Shown here piece by piece: positions 26,459 to 33,888 of a stretch of DNA of 64,000 bases. The stretch comes from a virus: the IMG/VR virus record IMGVR_UViG_3300037225_001188, positions 1 to 64,000 of that record, one strand, 5' to 3'. Numbering within the stretch: the first letter of the stretch is position 1; every line of letters begins with the position of its first letter. The notes below the pieces were generated by a model. That model was given only the letters and a program-made list of their open reading frames with translations. It had not been told where the DNA came from and did no database searches. The translations under genes and the position numbers were made by a program.

Positions 26459-27067
26459 GTGGCTTCCCCCAAGTGTCCCGAGTGCGGCCGCGAGGCCATC
26501 AAGAAGCCGATCGCGGTGTGCGGCACCTGCTACCGCGAGGTGGCGGCGAAGAAGTTCGGCTCGCGAGCGAAGGGCTGCTCGTTCGAGCTGGAGGTCGCCA
26601 AGGCCCTGTCAGCGTGGTGGGGCGTTGAGAAGTCGTTCCGCCGCACCCCGCTGTCGGGGGCGTGGGACCCGCGCGCCGGCGGCGACCTCGTGGCGCCTGA
26701 TGGGTTCCCGTTCACGGTCGAATGCAAGAAGGTCGAGAACTGGGATCTGCTGCAGCTCATCACGAGCGGTCGTCGTAAGGGCGATGAGGACGCGAAGTGC
26801 CTCATCGAGAAGCATTGGTCGCAGGCGGTGCGCGAGTGCCAGCCAGGGAAGCGTCCGATGCTGGTCTTCTCGAGGAACCACCAGCCGGCGTTCTTCATGC
26901 TGCTCGCCGTCGACTGGAGCCACCTCGAAGGCGTGTCCGACGCCCGCACTCTGGTGTTCATGCCGTGCTCGGCTGGAGATGACCGAGATGGCGACGACGT
27001 TCGCGTCATCGGCCTGCTGTCGGACCTGCTCGAGCAGTGGCAAGCGCCGGCGCACGAGGCAATGTGA
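26459..27067 (+). CDS. Zinc-ribbon plus PD-(D/E)XK nuclease, Holliday-junction-resolvase-like
   Basis: 202 aa from GTG. CPECGREA...CGTCYREV forms an N-terminal zinc ribbon. The nuclease core reads FELEVAKALS (Glu), then GDLVAPDGFPFTVECKK, which is the D...ExK triad of PD-(D/E)XK enzymes. Phages often carry such a protein as a resolvase or packaging/recombination nuclease. It ends the recombination block and overlaps the start of the gene interrupted by the transposon. Specific substrate cannot be read. Confidence 0.65.
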   Translation: MASPKCPECGREAIKKPIAVCGTCYREVAAKKFGSRAKGCSFELEVAKALSAWWGVEKSFRRTPLSGAWDPRAGGDLVAPDGFPFTVECKKVENWDLLQLITSGRRKGDEDAKCLIEKHWSQAVRECQPGKRPMLVFSRNHQPAFFMLLAVDWSHLEGVSDARTLVFMPCSAGDDRDGDDVRVIGLLSDLLEQWQAPAHEAM

Positions 27068-27119
27068 AGACGCGCGACGAGGTCGCCGCCTGGCTCGAGG
27101 AGCGCGGTGTCGACGAGGT
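27064..27119 (+). pseudogene. Left fragment of a small phage gene interrupted by a transposon
   Basis: GTG at 27064 overlaps the previous stop (GTGA) and encodes VKTRDEVAAWLEERGVDEV before the transposon end. Removing 27120-32498 (element plus one 9-bp duplication) joins this exactly in frame to 32499, giving LLADGFEEAFVGIVGRCGQP and onward, a small acidic phage-type protein. The gene was therefore intact before insertion. Confidence 0.85.
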
Positions 27120-27200
27120 GGCTTTGCCCTAGAACGCCGTTTTTCGCGCGAGTTTTAGGGCAGGCGCCTGCCTTTTGAGGCAAGAAACGGAGACGAGAAA

Positions 27201-27383
27201 ATGACCGACAAGGTGAGGAAGGCGCTTGAAGCGGCGCGTCACGAACTGACCACTCTGCATGGGCTTCTCGCGGCCGATGGGGTAGCGCCGCAGGAGACCT
27301 GGGCCATCGACACGAGCGCGACCATTGCGCTCATCGACGAGGCTCTCAGCGAATCTGCTGGTACGAGTACCCGCCCTTCTTGA
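27201..27383 (+). CDS. Small hypothetical protein of the transposon, 60 aa
   Basis: The ATG follows GGAGACGAG. The product is helical and acidic (MTDKVRKALEAARHELTT). It runs 38 bp into the 3' end of the convergent KTSC gene. It lies just inside the left end of the element. Function is unknown. Confidence 0.55.
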   Translation: MTDKVRKALEAARHELTTLHGLLAADGVAPQETWAIDTSATIALIDEALSESAGTSTRPS

Positions 27384-27561
27384 TGTACTGGTCGAGATAG
27401 GAGCCGTGCGAGGACGCCGACATGAGCCCGGAGTAGATGAAGGCCGGGACGTCGAAGTACTGGTAGATGCTACCGTTGTGGAACTCCACTTCGAGTGTCC
27501 TGGTCGTCGGGTCGTATCCGACGGAAGCGAGGTTGCTCGACGAGACGGGCGCTCTGTTCAT
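27346..27561 (-). CDS. KTSC-domain protein, 71 aa
   Basis: The sequence SSNLASVGYDPTTRTLEVEF, YQYFDVP and SHGSYLDQYIKKGGYSYQQI matches the KTSC domain, named for its Lys-Thr-Ser-Cys-like motif and related to small RNA/DNA-associated folds in phages and mobile elements. It is carried as cargo next to the transposase regulator. Its biochemical role is unknown. Confidence 0.75.
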   Translation of the reverse strand: MNRAPVSSSNLASVGYDPTTRTLEVEFHNGSIYQYFDVPAFIYSGLMSASSHGSYLDQYIKKGGYSYQQIR

Positions 27562-27638
27562 GGCGGTTGCCCCTCGGTGGTTCTCGATGGAATGGGACGA
27601 CGTTTCTCCCGAAGGATCAAGCCTGTTGTTGCCGAGTC

Positions 27639-27977
27639 CTACTTGACCAGCTTGAGGCCGGCGGTGGGCTCAGGGAGTGGCGCATCCTCGACGACGGTCG
27701 GGTCCTCAGCGAAGTCGGGCAGGTGCCCACAGTGCGGACATGCTCCGGGTAGGTAGCGCCCACCGAGTAGGTCGTCCACCGGCACGCCCGCAACCCGGGC
27801 GACGCGGAGCGCCATGCTGGCTGACACCCCGCGCCCCCGGTTGTTCGCGACCTTCTCCAGGGTGTCGTACTGGAACCCCAGCGCCTTCGCCAGCGGCGTC
27901 CAGCCTCCGGCCCGCCGCTTCAGGTAGCGGAGCGCCGTGCGGACGTGGCCCTGCTCCTTCAGGTCCAGGTCGGTCAC
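27639..27977 (-). CDS. XRE-type regulator with C-terminal zinc ribbon, 112 aa
   Basis: GTG start at 27977 overlaps the transposase stop by 4 bp, so both are one transcript. The helix-turn-helix region is GWTPLAKALGFQYDTLEKVA; a CPHCGH motif follows. As the second gene of the transposase operon it could repress its own promoter; palindromic sites at the divergent promoter are candidate operators. Confidence 0.7.
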   Translation of the reverse strand: MTDLDLKEQGHVRTALRYLKRRAGGWTPLAKALGFQYDTLEKVANNRGRGVSASMALRVARVAGVPVDDLLGGRYLPGACPHCGHLPDFAEDPTVVEDAPLPEPTAGLKLVK

Positions 27978-29275
27978 GGCTTCACCAGGGTCAGGGCCGC
28001 GGGAGCGGTCGGCTGCGGCTTGGGGAACTCGCCGTCGATGCCGAACTCCGTGATGGCGTGGACGATGCACGCGAGGTTGTGGCAGAGCACCTTGGCGAGC
28101 ACCTCGTTCATCTGCGCCGTCGGCAGCTTCGAGCGGACGGCGGTGCCGAACTTCGACTTGATCATCCACATGGTCGTCTCGACGTTGCTGCGCCGATGGT
28201 AGTGGTCCAGGAAGTCGTCGGCCTTGAGGGAGAAGTGCGCCCACATCTTGCGCCAGTGGGGCGAGGTGCTCGCGGCGCCGCTGTTGATCTTGAAGGGGAT
28301 GAACGGGGTGGCACCAACGGCGTCGATGGCTTCGAGGTTCTTCTTGCTGAGGTACGCCTTGTCGCCGCTGACTTCCTTCACGTCGAACCGCTCGGCCGTC
28401 TTCTGGAGAAGCTCAGGCAGGACGGGGCAGTCGCCCTCGGGCGACACCTTCACGCCGGTCACGACGTTGGTCGCGGTCCCGATCATGACGTGGAGCTTCA
28501 CCCAAGCGTGCATCGCCATGAGCTTGCCGTGCTTCTGGTCGAACCAGCGGTCGTAGGTCACGGTGGAGAAGCCCGTCGAGTCCTGGGCGAACTGGCCCGC
28601 GACGTTCTCGATCTCCGCCAGCGGCGCCGCACTCTCCTCGATGAGGCGGGTCAGGACGGCCGTCGTCGCCGGGTTCTCCAGGCAGCGGAAGATGCTGTTG
28701 TAGTGGGGCGCGTCCGCGATGTGGCCTCGCTCGGCGCAGCCGCGGATGTCCGTCGAGGCCCGACGCCCCGAGAAGGTCGTGTAGACCTTCATGACGGCAG
28801 CGAACACCGCGTCGCGGAGCGGGATGCGGGGGCGCCCCGTCTTCTTGGGCGCTGGCTCCTCGATGCCCGCGCACAGCGACTTGAGGAGGGCCTCGACGCG
28901 CGCCTTCTCCGTCGTCTGGGCCAAGTTGTAGGCGGTCCAGTTCTGGCCATACGTCTTCCGCTTCTCAGGCGGGGGGACCTCGCCGTCGGTGCTCACGCCC
29001 CCCTCCCACGCCAGCCAGAAGTAGACGCCTTCGATGTGCTTGCAGCGCAGGCGGCGAAGCTCGTAGTCCGGGCAGGTACACGTCTCGTCGACAAGGTCGA
29101 CGAGGTAGGTAGGCGCGTCGGCGCCGACCGACTGCGACGGGACGGAGAACCGCGCCCCGACGCGGCGGATGCCGCCCCGCTGGGCAAGCTGGCGCCCGCG
29201 CTCCTCGCGGGTCGTCGTGAGGGGACCGTGCTCGACGGGGGTCTGAACTTCCGCGACGCCATGTCCGATGCTCAT
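27974..29275 (-). CDS. DDE transposase with N-terminal SWIM zinc finger
   Basis: 433 aa. Residues about 60-85 hold the SWIM motif CTCPDYELRRLRCKH (CxC...CxH). The DDE core follows: QDSTGFS (first Asp), VSGDKAYLSKKN (second Asp) and HYHRRSNVETTMWMIKSKFG (Glu with Y-x-R-x-x-x-E form), as in IS4/IS5-like transposases. The SWIM finger probably recognises the repeated sites at the element ends. The gene is intact and preceded by a promoter, so the element may be active and able to mobilise the 86-bp mini-element in trans. Confidence 0.85.
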   Translation of the reverse strand: MSIGHGVAEVQTPVEHGPLTTTREERGRQLAQRGGIRRVGARFSVPSQSVGADAPTYLVDLVDETCTCPDYELRRLRCKHIEGVYFWLAWEGGVSTDGEVPPPEKRKTYGQNWTAYNLAQTTEKARVEALLKSLCAGIEEPAPKKTGRPRIPLRDAVFAAVMKVYTTFSGRRASTDIRGCAERGHIADAPHYNSIFRCLENPATTAVLTRLIEESAAPLAEIENVAGQFAQDSTGFSTVTYDRWFDQKHGKLMAMHAWVKLHVMIGTATNVVTGVKVSPEGDCPVLPELLQKTAERFDVKEVSGDKAYLSKKNLEAIDAVGATPFIPFKINSGAASTSPHWRKMWAHFSLKADDFLDHYHRRSNVETTMWMIKSKFGTAVRSKLPTAQMNEVLAKVLCHNLACIVHAITEFGIDGEFPKPQPTAPAALTLVKP

Positions 29276-29280
29276 GGGAC

Positions 29281-29354
29281 TAATGTAGCAACATTAAGCC
29301 GACATGTCAAGTAGAAAAACAGGGCTTGACATCGCGGCCTAATGTGGGTACAGT
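29281..29354. promoter_or_regulatory. Divergent promoters and operator-like palindrome of the transposon
   Basis: Minus strand: TTGACA (29305-29310 complement) and TACATT (29282-29287 complement), 17-bp spacing, with the transposase ATG only 6 nt after the -10, implying a leaderless mRNA. Plus strand: TTGACA 29326-29331, 17 bp, TACAGT 29349-29354, ahead of the ribbon-helix-helix gene. The palindrome TAATGTAGCAACATTA (29281-29296) covers the minus -10 box and a related TAATGTGGGTACAGTA covers the plus one, a good operator arrangement for the element's XRE protein. Confidence 0.7.
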
Positions 29355-29360
29355 AGGTCT

Positions 29361-29540
29361 ATGAAACGACGGAAGCCCAAGGCAGAGCGCAAGGAGGCCG
29401 ACATCCGCATCCGGGTAACACCCGAGCAGAAGAAGGTCCTTACGGAGGCTGCCCTCCGGGCTGGTCTGGATGTGTCGTCGTGGTTGAGGTCACTTGGGAT
29501 GCGCGAGGCGGCGGGGCGGAGCCCCAGCCCGACACCATAA
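29361..29540 (+). CDS. Ribbon-helix-helix protein (MobC/CopG-like), 59 aa
   Basis: ATG follows a consensus promoter by only 6 nt. The segment ADIRIRVTPEQKKVLTEAAL then DVSSWLRSLGMREA has the strand-helix-helix profile of small DNA-binding proteins found on mobile elements. It may regulate the element or assist transposition. Confidence 0.65.
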   Translation: MKRRKPKAERKEADIRIRVTPEQKKVLTEAALRAGLDVSSWLRSLGMREAAGRSPSPTP

Positions 29541-29773
29541 TGTCGGGCTGGAGGCGCCCTCAGTCTAACCTCGTGCGCATGCCGCACCAATCCCCTCGGC
29601 GGCTCGACAAGCCGTCGTTTGGGGCTTGCAGACCAGGCGCAGCCAGGGTAGGATCGGATTTGCGGTTCCGTCCTGCCTTGGTGGCCGGAAGGTCTGCCAG
29701 CCGGTTGTTTCTCCGGCCAGCGCCCCGACGAGTTCATGGCTCGCCGGGGCGTCTGCTATCTGGGGTTCGTGTT
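29541..29773. other. Non-coding stretch inside the transposon
   Basis: No frame here has a convincing start or composition. It contains one inverted repeat (GCCCCG ... CGGGGC near 29723-29750). I see nothing else. Confidence 0.4.
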
Positions 29774-30172
29774 CTAGGCCACCTCCCACCGAGCTTGCTT
29801 GCCCGGGACGCGCTTCACCATCTTCTTCCCCTTCAAGAAGTGCAACAGGCTACGGAGTCGGTTGCGGTTTGGCCGGGTGTCCTCGCCATAGAGTTGAAGG
29901 ACAAGGGTTGGGTTGGTGGCCCCCGGGTTGGCTCGCAGCAGGGCCACGACCTTGTCTCCCTGGGTCTTGCCATCCCCATTGGTAGGAACCTCGGCCTCGT
30001 CCTGGGGCTTGTCGGCCGTGCTGCGGTCTCCAACCTCTCCGAAGAGGGCGGCATACTCGGCAGTCAGCCGACGGATACGGCCGTCAATCTCGGCGGTGAT
30101 CTTCGCCCGCTCAGCCTCGGCCGCGTCGAGTTGACGGCCAAGGTCGCGGGCTCGGTTCAGGCGTTCGGTCAT
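29774..30172 (-). CDS. Coiled-coil plus winged-helix-like protein of the transposon, 132 aa
   Basis: ATG at 30172 was chosen over an upstream start at 30229 because AGGAG lies 10 nt ahead of it. The N-terminal 50 residues are a coiled coil (RDLGRQLDAAEAERAKITAE); the C-terminal 60 look like a winged helix (DTRPNRNRLRSLLHFLKGKK). It lies upstream of and divergent from the methyltransferase gene, so it may regulate the restriction-modification pair; this is inference. Confidence 0.6.
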   Translation of the reverse strand: MTERLNRARDLGRQLDAAEAERAKITAEIDGRIRRLTAEYAALFGEVGDRSTADKPQDEAEVPTNGDGKTQGDKVVALLRANPGATNPTLVLQLYGEDTRPNRNRLRSLLHFLKGKKMVKRVPGKQARWEVA

Positions 30173-30290
30173 GGACGTTGTGCTCCTGACCTCTATCTTA
30201 CACGGTACGTCAGAGAGAGCAAGCACCATCTAACACACAGAACTTCTCCTTGGCCGCGAACGTTAGACGCGCCGGCTGGCGGCAAGCCTT

Positions 30291-31304
30291 ATGGAGTGCA
30301 ATGTGAAGAGGAGAATCTCCGTCGGTGTTGCACACGAAACCGCGAGGCATGACATGCTCAGGATGACAGCCAAACTCACCGCCAGCAAGAGGCAGTGCGA
30401 AGCGGTGTTGAGAAGTGGGGTTGTAGATCCCTCTCGCCACGAGAAGGTCGTTGCGCCGAAGGCTCTCCGGGTCGGGGGCAAGACCTACAAGACAGACCTC
30501 GGCGAGTTCCTCGTCGACGACTGCCTAGAGGTGCTGCGCCGGCTTCCGGCAGAGAGCGTTGACCTTGTGGTGACTTCTCCTCCGTACGACGGTCAACCGA
30601 AGTACGGCAACGGGGAGAAGTACGAGAAGGACTGGTATTCGGGCTTCTTCCTCCAGGTCACCAAGGAAATCCTGCGGGTGCTGAAGCCGCGCGGAAGTTT
30701 CGTGCTGAACTACCGCTCCAAGCGCCATGGCGATGAGCGAGGGACGCTCCAGTATGAACTCGTGTTCTGGCTGCGGGAACAGGGGTTCCTCTTCTGTGAG
30801 GACTTCGTATGGGGGAAGCCGTCGCCACCGCCGGGGAGGTTCAACCGCTTCCTCAAGGATGCGGTCGAGTACTGCTTCCAGTTTGCCAAGACGGCCGACT
30901 GGCAGTTCTTCCCTGAGCACTGCTTGTCCCCGGCGCGATGGGACGCCAAAGACCGGGAGCGCCGGAAGAAGCTGGCGCACAACTACGTCCGCGTGAACGA
31001 GCCTTCTGGCCAAGGACGCAAACGGGTACAGGCAGGCCCGGATATGGTGCGTCCTTCGACGCTACTGCACTTTGAGCCAGAGTTCAGCCCGAACCCGGTC
31101 CAGCATCCGGCTCGCTTCCCGGTGGACCTCCCCGACTTCTTCGTCCGGCTGCTCACCGAGCCTGGCCAGATGGTTGTCGACCCGTTCGGGGGAACGGGGA
31201 CGACGGCCCTGGTCGCCGAGCGACTCGGGCGCAGGTGGCTTGCGGTCGAGATCGATCCGAAGTACGCTGCGGTCCTCCCGTCACGGTTCGAGACGGGCCG
31301 CTGA
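30291..31304 (+). CDS. DNA methyltransferase (N4-cytosine/N6-adenine, beta class)
   Basis: 337 aa. Catalytic motif IV is VTSPPYDGQPKYG (SPPY); motif I is VVDPFGGTGTTALVAERLGR near the C-terminus; this order defines the beta class. SPPY favours N4-cytosine but does not exclude N6-adenine. The first 45 residues are not domain-like, so the true start may be an internal ATG at 30354 or 30363. It is followed 4 bases later by a PD-(D/E)XK protein, forming a type II restriction-modification pair carried by the transposon. Confidence 0.85.
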   Translation: MECNVKRRISVGVAHETARHDMLRMTAKLTASKRQCEAVLRSGVVDPSRHEKVVAPKALRVGGKTYKTDLGEFLVDDCLEVLRRLPAESVDLVVTSPPYDGQPKYGNGEKYEKDWYSGFFLQVTKEILRVLKPRGSFVLNYRSKRHGDERGTLQYELVFWLREQGFLFCEDFVWGKPSPPPGRFNRFLKDAVEYCFQFAKTADWQFFPEHCLSPARWDAKDRERRKKLAHNYVRVNEPSGQGRKRVQAGPDMVRPSTLLHFEPEFSPNPVQHPARFPVDLPDFFVRLLTEPGQMVVDPFGGTGTTALVAERLGRRWLAVEIDPKYAAVLPSRFETGR

Positions 31305-31308
31305 GTAC

Positions 31309-32415
31309 GTGTCGGCAACAGACGACATCGAAGCGACCGTCGCCGCGATAGCAGCCGCGACGACCTGGAACAAGCGCGTCATCCTCATTCGACGCATTCC
31401 CGAAGAGTTCGGCAAGGCGCAGCATCAAGAGGTCTACTCTGCCGTCGCCAAGGCCGTGTACGTGCCTCATCTCGCCCCCGACTTCGCGTATGTCCACTGG
31501 CGTCCCGAATACGAGCTTGAGGAGATCGAGCACGCCTACGGCGAGGCCGATGCGCTCACCCAAGGGTTCAAGGACGTCGACGAGGCTTCTCTGGCGAAGG
31601 TCATCCAGAAGGAACCCTCAACGCTGCGCATCTTCCGGCTGCTCCTCGGACTCACCACGCAGGAGTTCGCATCGGCGACTGACTTGGTCAGCGACGATGT
31701 CGGTGCCAGCGCGCTATCCAGCGGGGCAGTCAAGTCGATGGAGTCCGGCAAGCAGGGTCCGGCGAAAGCCCATCGAGTTGCCGCCGCGGTCGTAGACCGG
31801 GCCATGCGCGCTGTTCTGTTCACCGCTCCTACCGGCGGCGTGAGGAGCAAGCTCGATAAGCCAGACACCGCAGGTGGGTGGAAGACCGTCCGCAGGTACG
31901 CATCCGAGGGGGTGTCTCTCCCGGTCCTGTTGCACCAGCGCCACTACGGAGGTGCCTTCCGGCAACTACTCGACGCGACTTCGGGGAAGCGTGGTGACGT
32001 GCTTGAGGATGCTGTCGAGGAGTTGTTCGACGGGGACGGCCTGCTCTACGTCAGAACCGGCAGCAGCAACCAGGCAGAGATAGCCACCAAGTTCGGCCTG
32101 ACCGTGAGGCCAGCCCCCGACTTCGTCATCTACGATGCGGGAGGCACCCTCCGGGCGATCCTGGAGTGCAAGGTTGCCAACGACGGCGGCACGGCGAGGG
32201 ACAAGGCGGCTCGGTTCGCCGCCCTGCGCTCGGAGGCGTCTAGGCTCGGGGGCATCCCAGTATTCGCGGTGCTGGCCGGGCTCGGGTGGCGGAGGGCTGC
32301 GGATGCCCTCGGGCCGGTCGTCAGGGACGCAGATGGCCGCGTGTTCACCATACAGACTCTCGGCGAGATGTTGGCTGTGCAACCGTTTCCGGCGCTTGTC
32401 GCTGGCCGTCGGTAG
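31309..32415 (+). CDS. Putative type II restriction endonuclease (PD-(D/E)XK)
   Basis: 368 aa from GTG at 31309, 4 nt after the methyltransferase stop. The C-terminal third contains RPAPDFVIYDAGGTLRAILECKV, a D...ExK nuclease triad. The middle has an XRE-like helix-turn-helix pattern (GLTTQEFASATDLVSDD, then KSMESGKQG). The partner methylase directly upstream supports restriction function. The gene stops 74 bp before the right end of the element, and the right-end repeats begin right after the stop codon. Confidence 0.65.
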   Translation: MSATDDIEATVAAIAAATTWNKRVILIRRIPEEFGKAQHQEVYSAVAKAVYVPHLAPDFAYVHWRPEYELEEIEHAYGEADALTQGFKDVDEASLAKVIQKEPSTLRIFRLLLGLTTQEFASATDLVSDDVGASALSSGAVKSMESGKQGPAKAHRVAAAVVDRAMRAVLFTAPTGGVRSKLDKPDTAGGWKTVRRYASEGVSLPVLLHQRHYGGAFRQLLDATSGKRGDVLEDAVEELFDGDGLLYVRTGSSNQAEIATKFGLTVRPAPDFVIYDAGGTLRAILECKVANDGGTARDKAARFAALRSEASRLGGIPVFAVLAGLGWRRAADALGPVVRDADGRVFTIQTLGEMLAVQPFPALVAGRR

Positions 32416-32489
32416 ATTCTGAGGCAGCCTCCAGAGTTTTGAGGCAGCCGACCGACTTTTGGGGCAAGCGGGGGTTCTAGGGCAAAGCC
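32416..32489. repeat. Right-end array of transposase-site-like repeats
   Basis: TTCTGAGGCAGCC, TTTTGAGGCAGCC, TTTTGGGGCAAGC and TTCTAGGGCAAAGCC start about 20 bp apart (near 32417, 32437, 32457 and 32475). The same unit occurs at the left end (27120-27134 inverted, about 27152 and 27173) and in the mini-element at 37095-37180. Confidence 0.7.
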
Positions 32490-32498
32490 CGACGAGGT

Positions 32499-32661
32499 GC
32501 TCCTGGCCGATGGGTTCGAGGAGGCGTTCGTCGGCATCGTCGGCCGCTGCGGGCAGCCGGTGGTCGCCATCTACGACCGCGTCGACTGCATCGGCGTCCT
32601 CATGCGGCGCGACGGGATGACCGCCGACGAGGCTGAGGAGTTCTTCGAGTTCAACGTCTAG
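32499..32661 (+). pseudogene. Right fragment of the transposon-interrupted gene, ending in amber
   Basis: Continues in frame from 27119. The joined product ends DEAEEFFEFNV then TAG (32659-32661). After this TAG the frame continues GAWVGPGTPGFIVTKTSLV to a TAA at 32720-32722. I recall relatives of this small phage protein ending FEFNV-x-GAWVG, so the TAG looks like a later nonsense mutation in an already broken gene. Confidence 0.75.
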
Positions 32662-32702
32662 GGAGCTTGGGTGGGGCCCGGCACGCCCGGCTTCATCGTC
32701 AC

Positions 32703-32724
32703 CAAAACCTCCCTCGTATAACCC
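32703..32724 (+). promoter_or_regulatory. Candidate phage promoter motif, copy 2
   Basis: CAAAACCTCCCTCGTATAAC (32703-32722) matches the AAAAC-N7/8-CGTAYAAC family and lies 8 nt ahead of the exonuclease ATG. No ribosome-binding site lies between, so a leaderless transcript is possible. Confidence 0.5.
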
Positions 32725-32730
32725 TCTGCG

Positions 32731-33684
32731 ATGCCAACCCTCTTCGTCGTCGACGGCCCGCACGCGCTGTTTCGCTCGTGCTACGCCCACGCCGAGCTGA
32801 CGTACGAGCGGCGCGGAGAGCTGCACAAGTCGGGCGGCGTGTTCGGGTTCGTTCAGATGATCCGCTGCGCCCACCGCGACCTCGGCGGCGACGCCATCGT
32901 GGTCGTCGCGTGGGAGGACCCGCGGCGCCACGAGCGCAGCGTCCGCCGGCTGCTCTACCCGGAGTACAAGCAGAAGCTCAAGCCAGAGGACGAGGTCGAC
33001 TTCGGGGTCGTCGAGCTGCGTCAGTTCGTGCGCGAGCAGCAGAAGCTCCTCTCTCCGGTCCTGACGAAGATCGGCATCCCGCAGGCGTTCGCCCCGGCGT
33101 GGGAGGCGGACGACGTGGCCGCCGTGCTGTGCCACGAGCTGGGCGAGCACGAGGTCATCCTCCTCAGCGGCGACAAGGACTGGTGGCAGCTGGTCAGCGA
33201 CCGCGTCACCGTCATGCGCCCGCTGAAGGAGGGCTACCAGCTCGTCACGCCGAAGGTCTGGGAGGAGGAGCACAAGGTCGCCGTCACGGCGTGGCCTCAG
33301 GTCTTGGCCCTGGCCGGGGACGACGCCGACAACATCCCCGGGGTCAGGAACATCGGCTTCAAGACGGCGGAGAAGCTGCTCGCCAAGCACGGCGGGCTCG
33401 AGGGCGTCATCGCCGCGGCCGCCGGCGGGAAGGTCGAGCGCTTCGGCCTGAAGAACTTCGACAAGCGCACCGGCGCCGAGTGCCCCGGCATCGCCGAGAT
33501 GCAGGACCAGCTGCGCCTCAACTTGAAGCTCACGACGCTCAACCGCAACGCCGACCTCATCTGGACGAAGCCGGAGCAGGATGAGGACGAGGTGGCGCGG
33601 AGGTTCCGCGAGATGAAGTTCGCCAGCTTCACCTCATACGCCGACCTGCAGAGCGTGATGAGCATGGGGGTGGCGTCGTGGTGA
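32731..33684 (+). CDS. 5'-3' exonuclease (FEN/PolI N-terminal domain type)
   Basis: 317 aa. LFVVDGPHALFRS carries the first acidic residue. APAWEADDVAAVL, LLSGDKDWWQLV and LAGDDADNIPGVRNIGFKTA (the helix-hairpin-helix with metal ligands) are the ordered motifs of the PolI/T5 D15 exonuclease family. It removes RNA primers and flaps, complementing the phage polymerase, which lacks a 5' nuclease. It starts a new plus-strand operon after the transposon. Confidence 0.92.
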   Translation: MPTLFVVDGPHALFRSCYAHAELTYERRGELHKSGGVFGFVQMIRCAHRDLGGDAIVVVAWEDPRRHERSVRRLLYPEYKQKLKPEDEVDFGVVELRQFVREQQKLLSPVLTKIGIPQAFAPAWEADDVAAVLCHELGEHEVILLSGDKDWWQLVSDRVTVMRPLKEGYQLVTPKVWEEEHKVAVTAWPQVLALAGDDADNIPGVRNIGFKTAEKLLAKHGGLEGVIAAAAGGKVERFGLKNFDKRTGAECPGIAEMQDQLRLNLKLTTLNRNADLIWTKPEQDEDEVARRFREMKFASFTSYADLQSVMSMGVASW

Positions 33685-33878
33685 AATACCCGAAGACCAT
33701 CATGTGTGCGATGACCGGGAAACGTGAGCCGGCCGAGTTCCACATCACCAAGCTCTGCCGGTTCTACGCCGGGCAGCCGTACAAGCCGTCGCTCGGGAAC
33801 GGCCCGTGCCACGACCTCTGCACGGTGCCGAAGCGGTTCGAGATCGTGCCGCTGGCTAAGAACGACGGCGAAGCGTAA
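33681..33878 (+). CDS. Small cysteine-containing protein, 65 aa
   Basis: GTG at 33681 overlaps the exonuclease stop (GTGA). Cysteines are spaced CAMTGKREPAEF, LCRFYAG and GPCHDLC, possibly a zinc knuckle. Not recognised. Confidence 0.6.
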   Translation: MKYPKTIMCAMTGKREPAEFHITKLCRFYAGQPYKPSLGNGPCHDLCTVPKRFEIVPLAKNDGEA

Positions 33879-33888
33879 GCTCGCCCAC

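Larger units (their letters stand above)
27120..32489. mobile_element. 5370-bp transposon with SWIM-DDE transposase and restriction-modification cargo
   Basis: Ends are inverted: GGCTTTGCCCTAGAAC at 27120-27135 and its exact complement ending at 32489. CGACGAGGT flanks both sides (27111-27119 and 32490-32498), a 9-bp target duplication. Excising the element restores an open frame. Content: small ORF (+), KTSC protein (-), XRE regulator and transposase (-), ribbon-helix-helix protein (+), coil/winged-helix protein (-), DNA methyltransferase (+) and a PD-(D/E)XK protein (+). Each end carries extra TTYTRRGGCA-type repeats. The insertion looks recent because the TIRs and duplication are perfect, although the host gene has since gained an amber stop. 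Confidence 0.88.

Noticed and set aside
28993-29262. Alternative open frames on both strands inside the transposase gene
   Set aside because: Low-complexity Arg/Ser compositions typical of GC shadows; the SWIM-DDE frame explains the region.
30210-30440. Minus-strand 76-codon frame opposite the methyltransferase start
   Set aside because: Composition is not convincing, it has no ribosome-binding site, and it overlaps the methyltransferase leader and the divergent gene.
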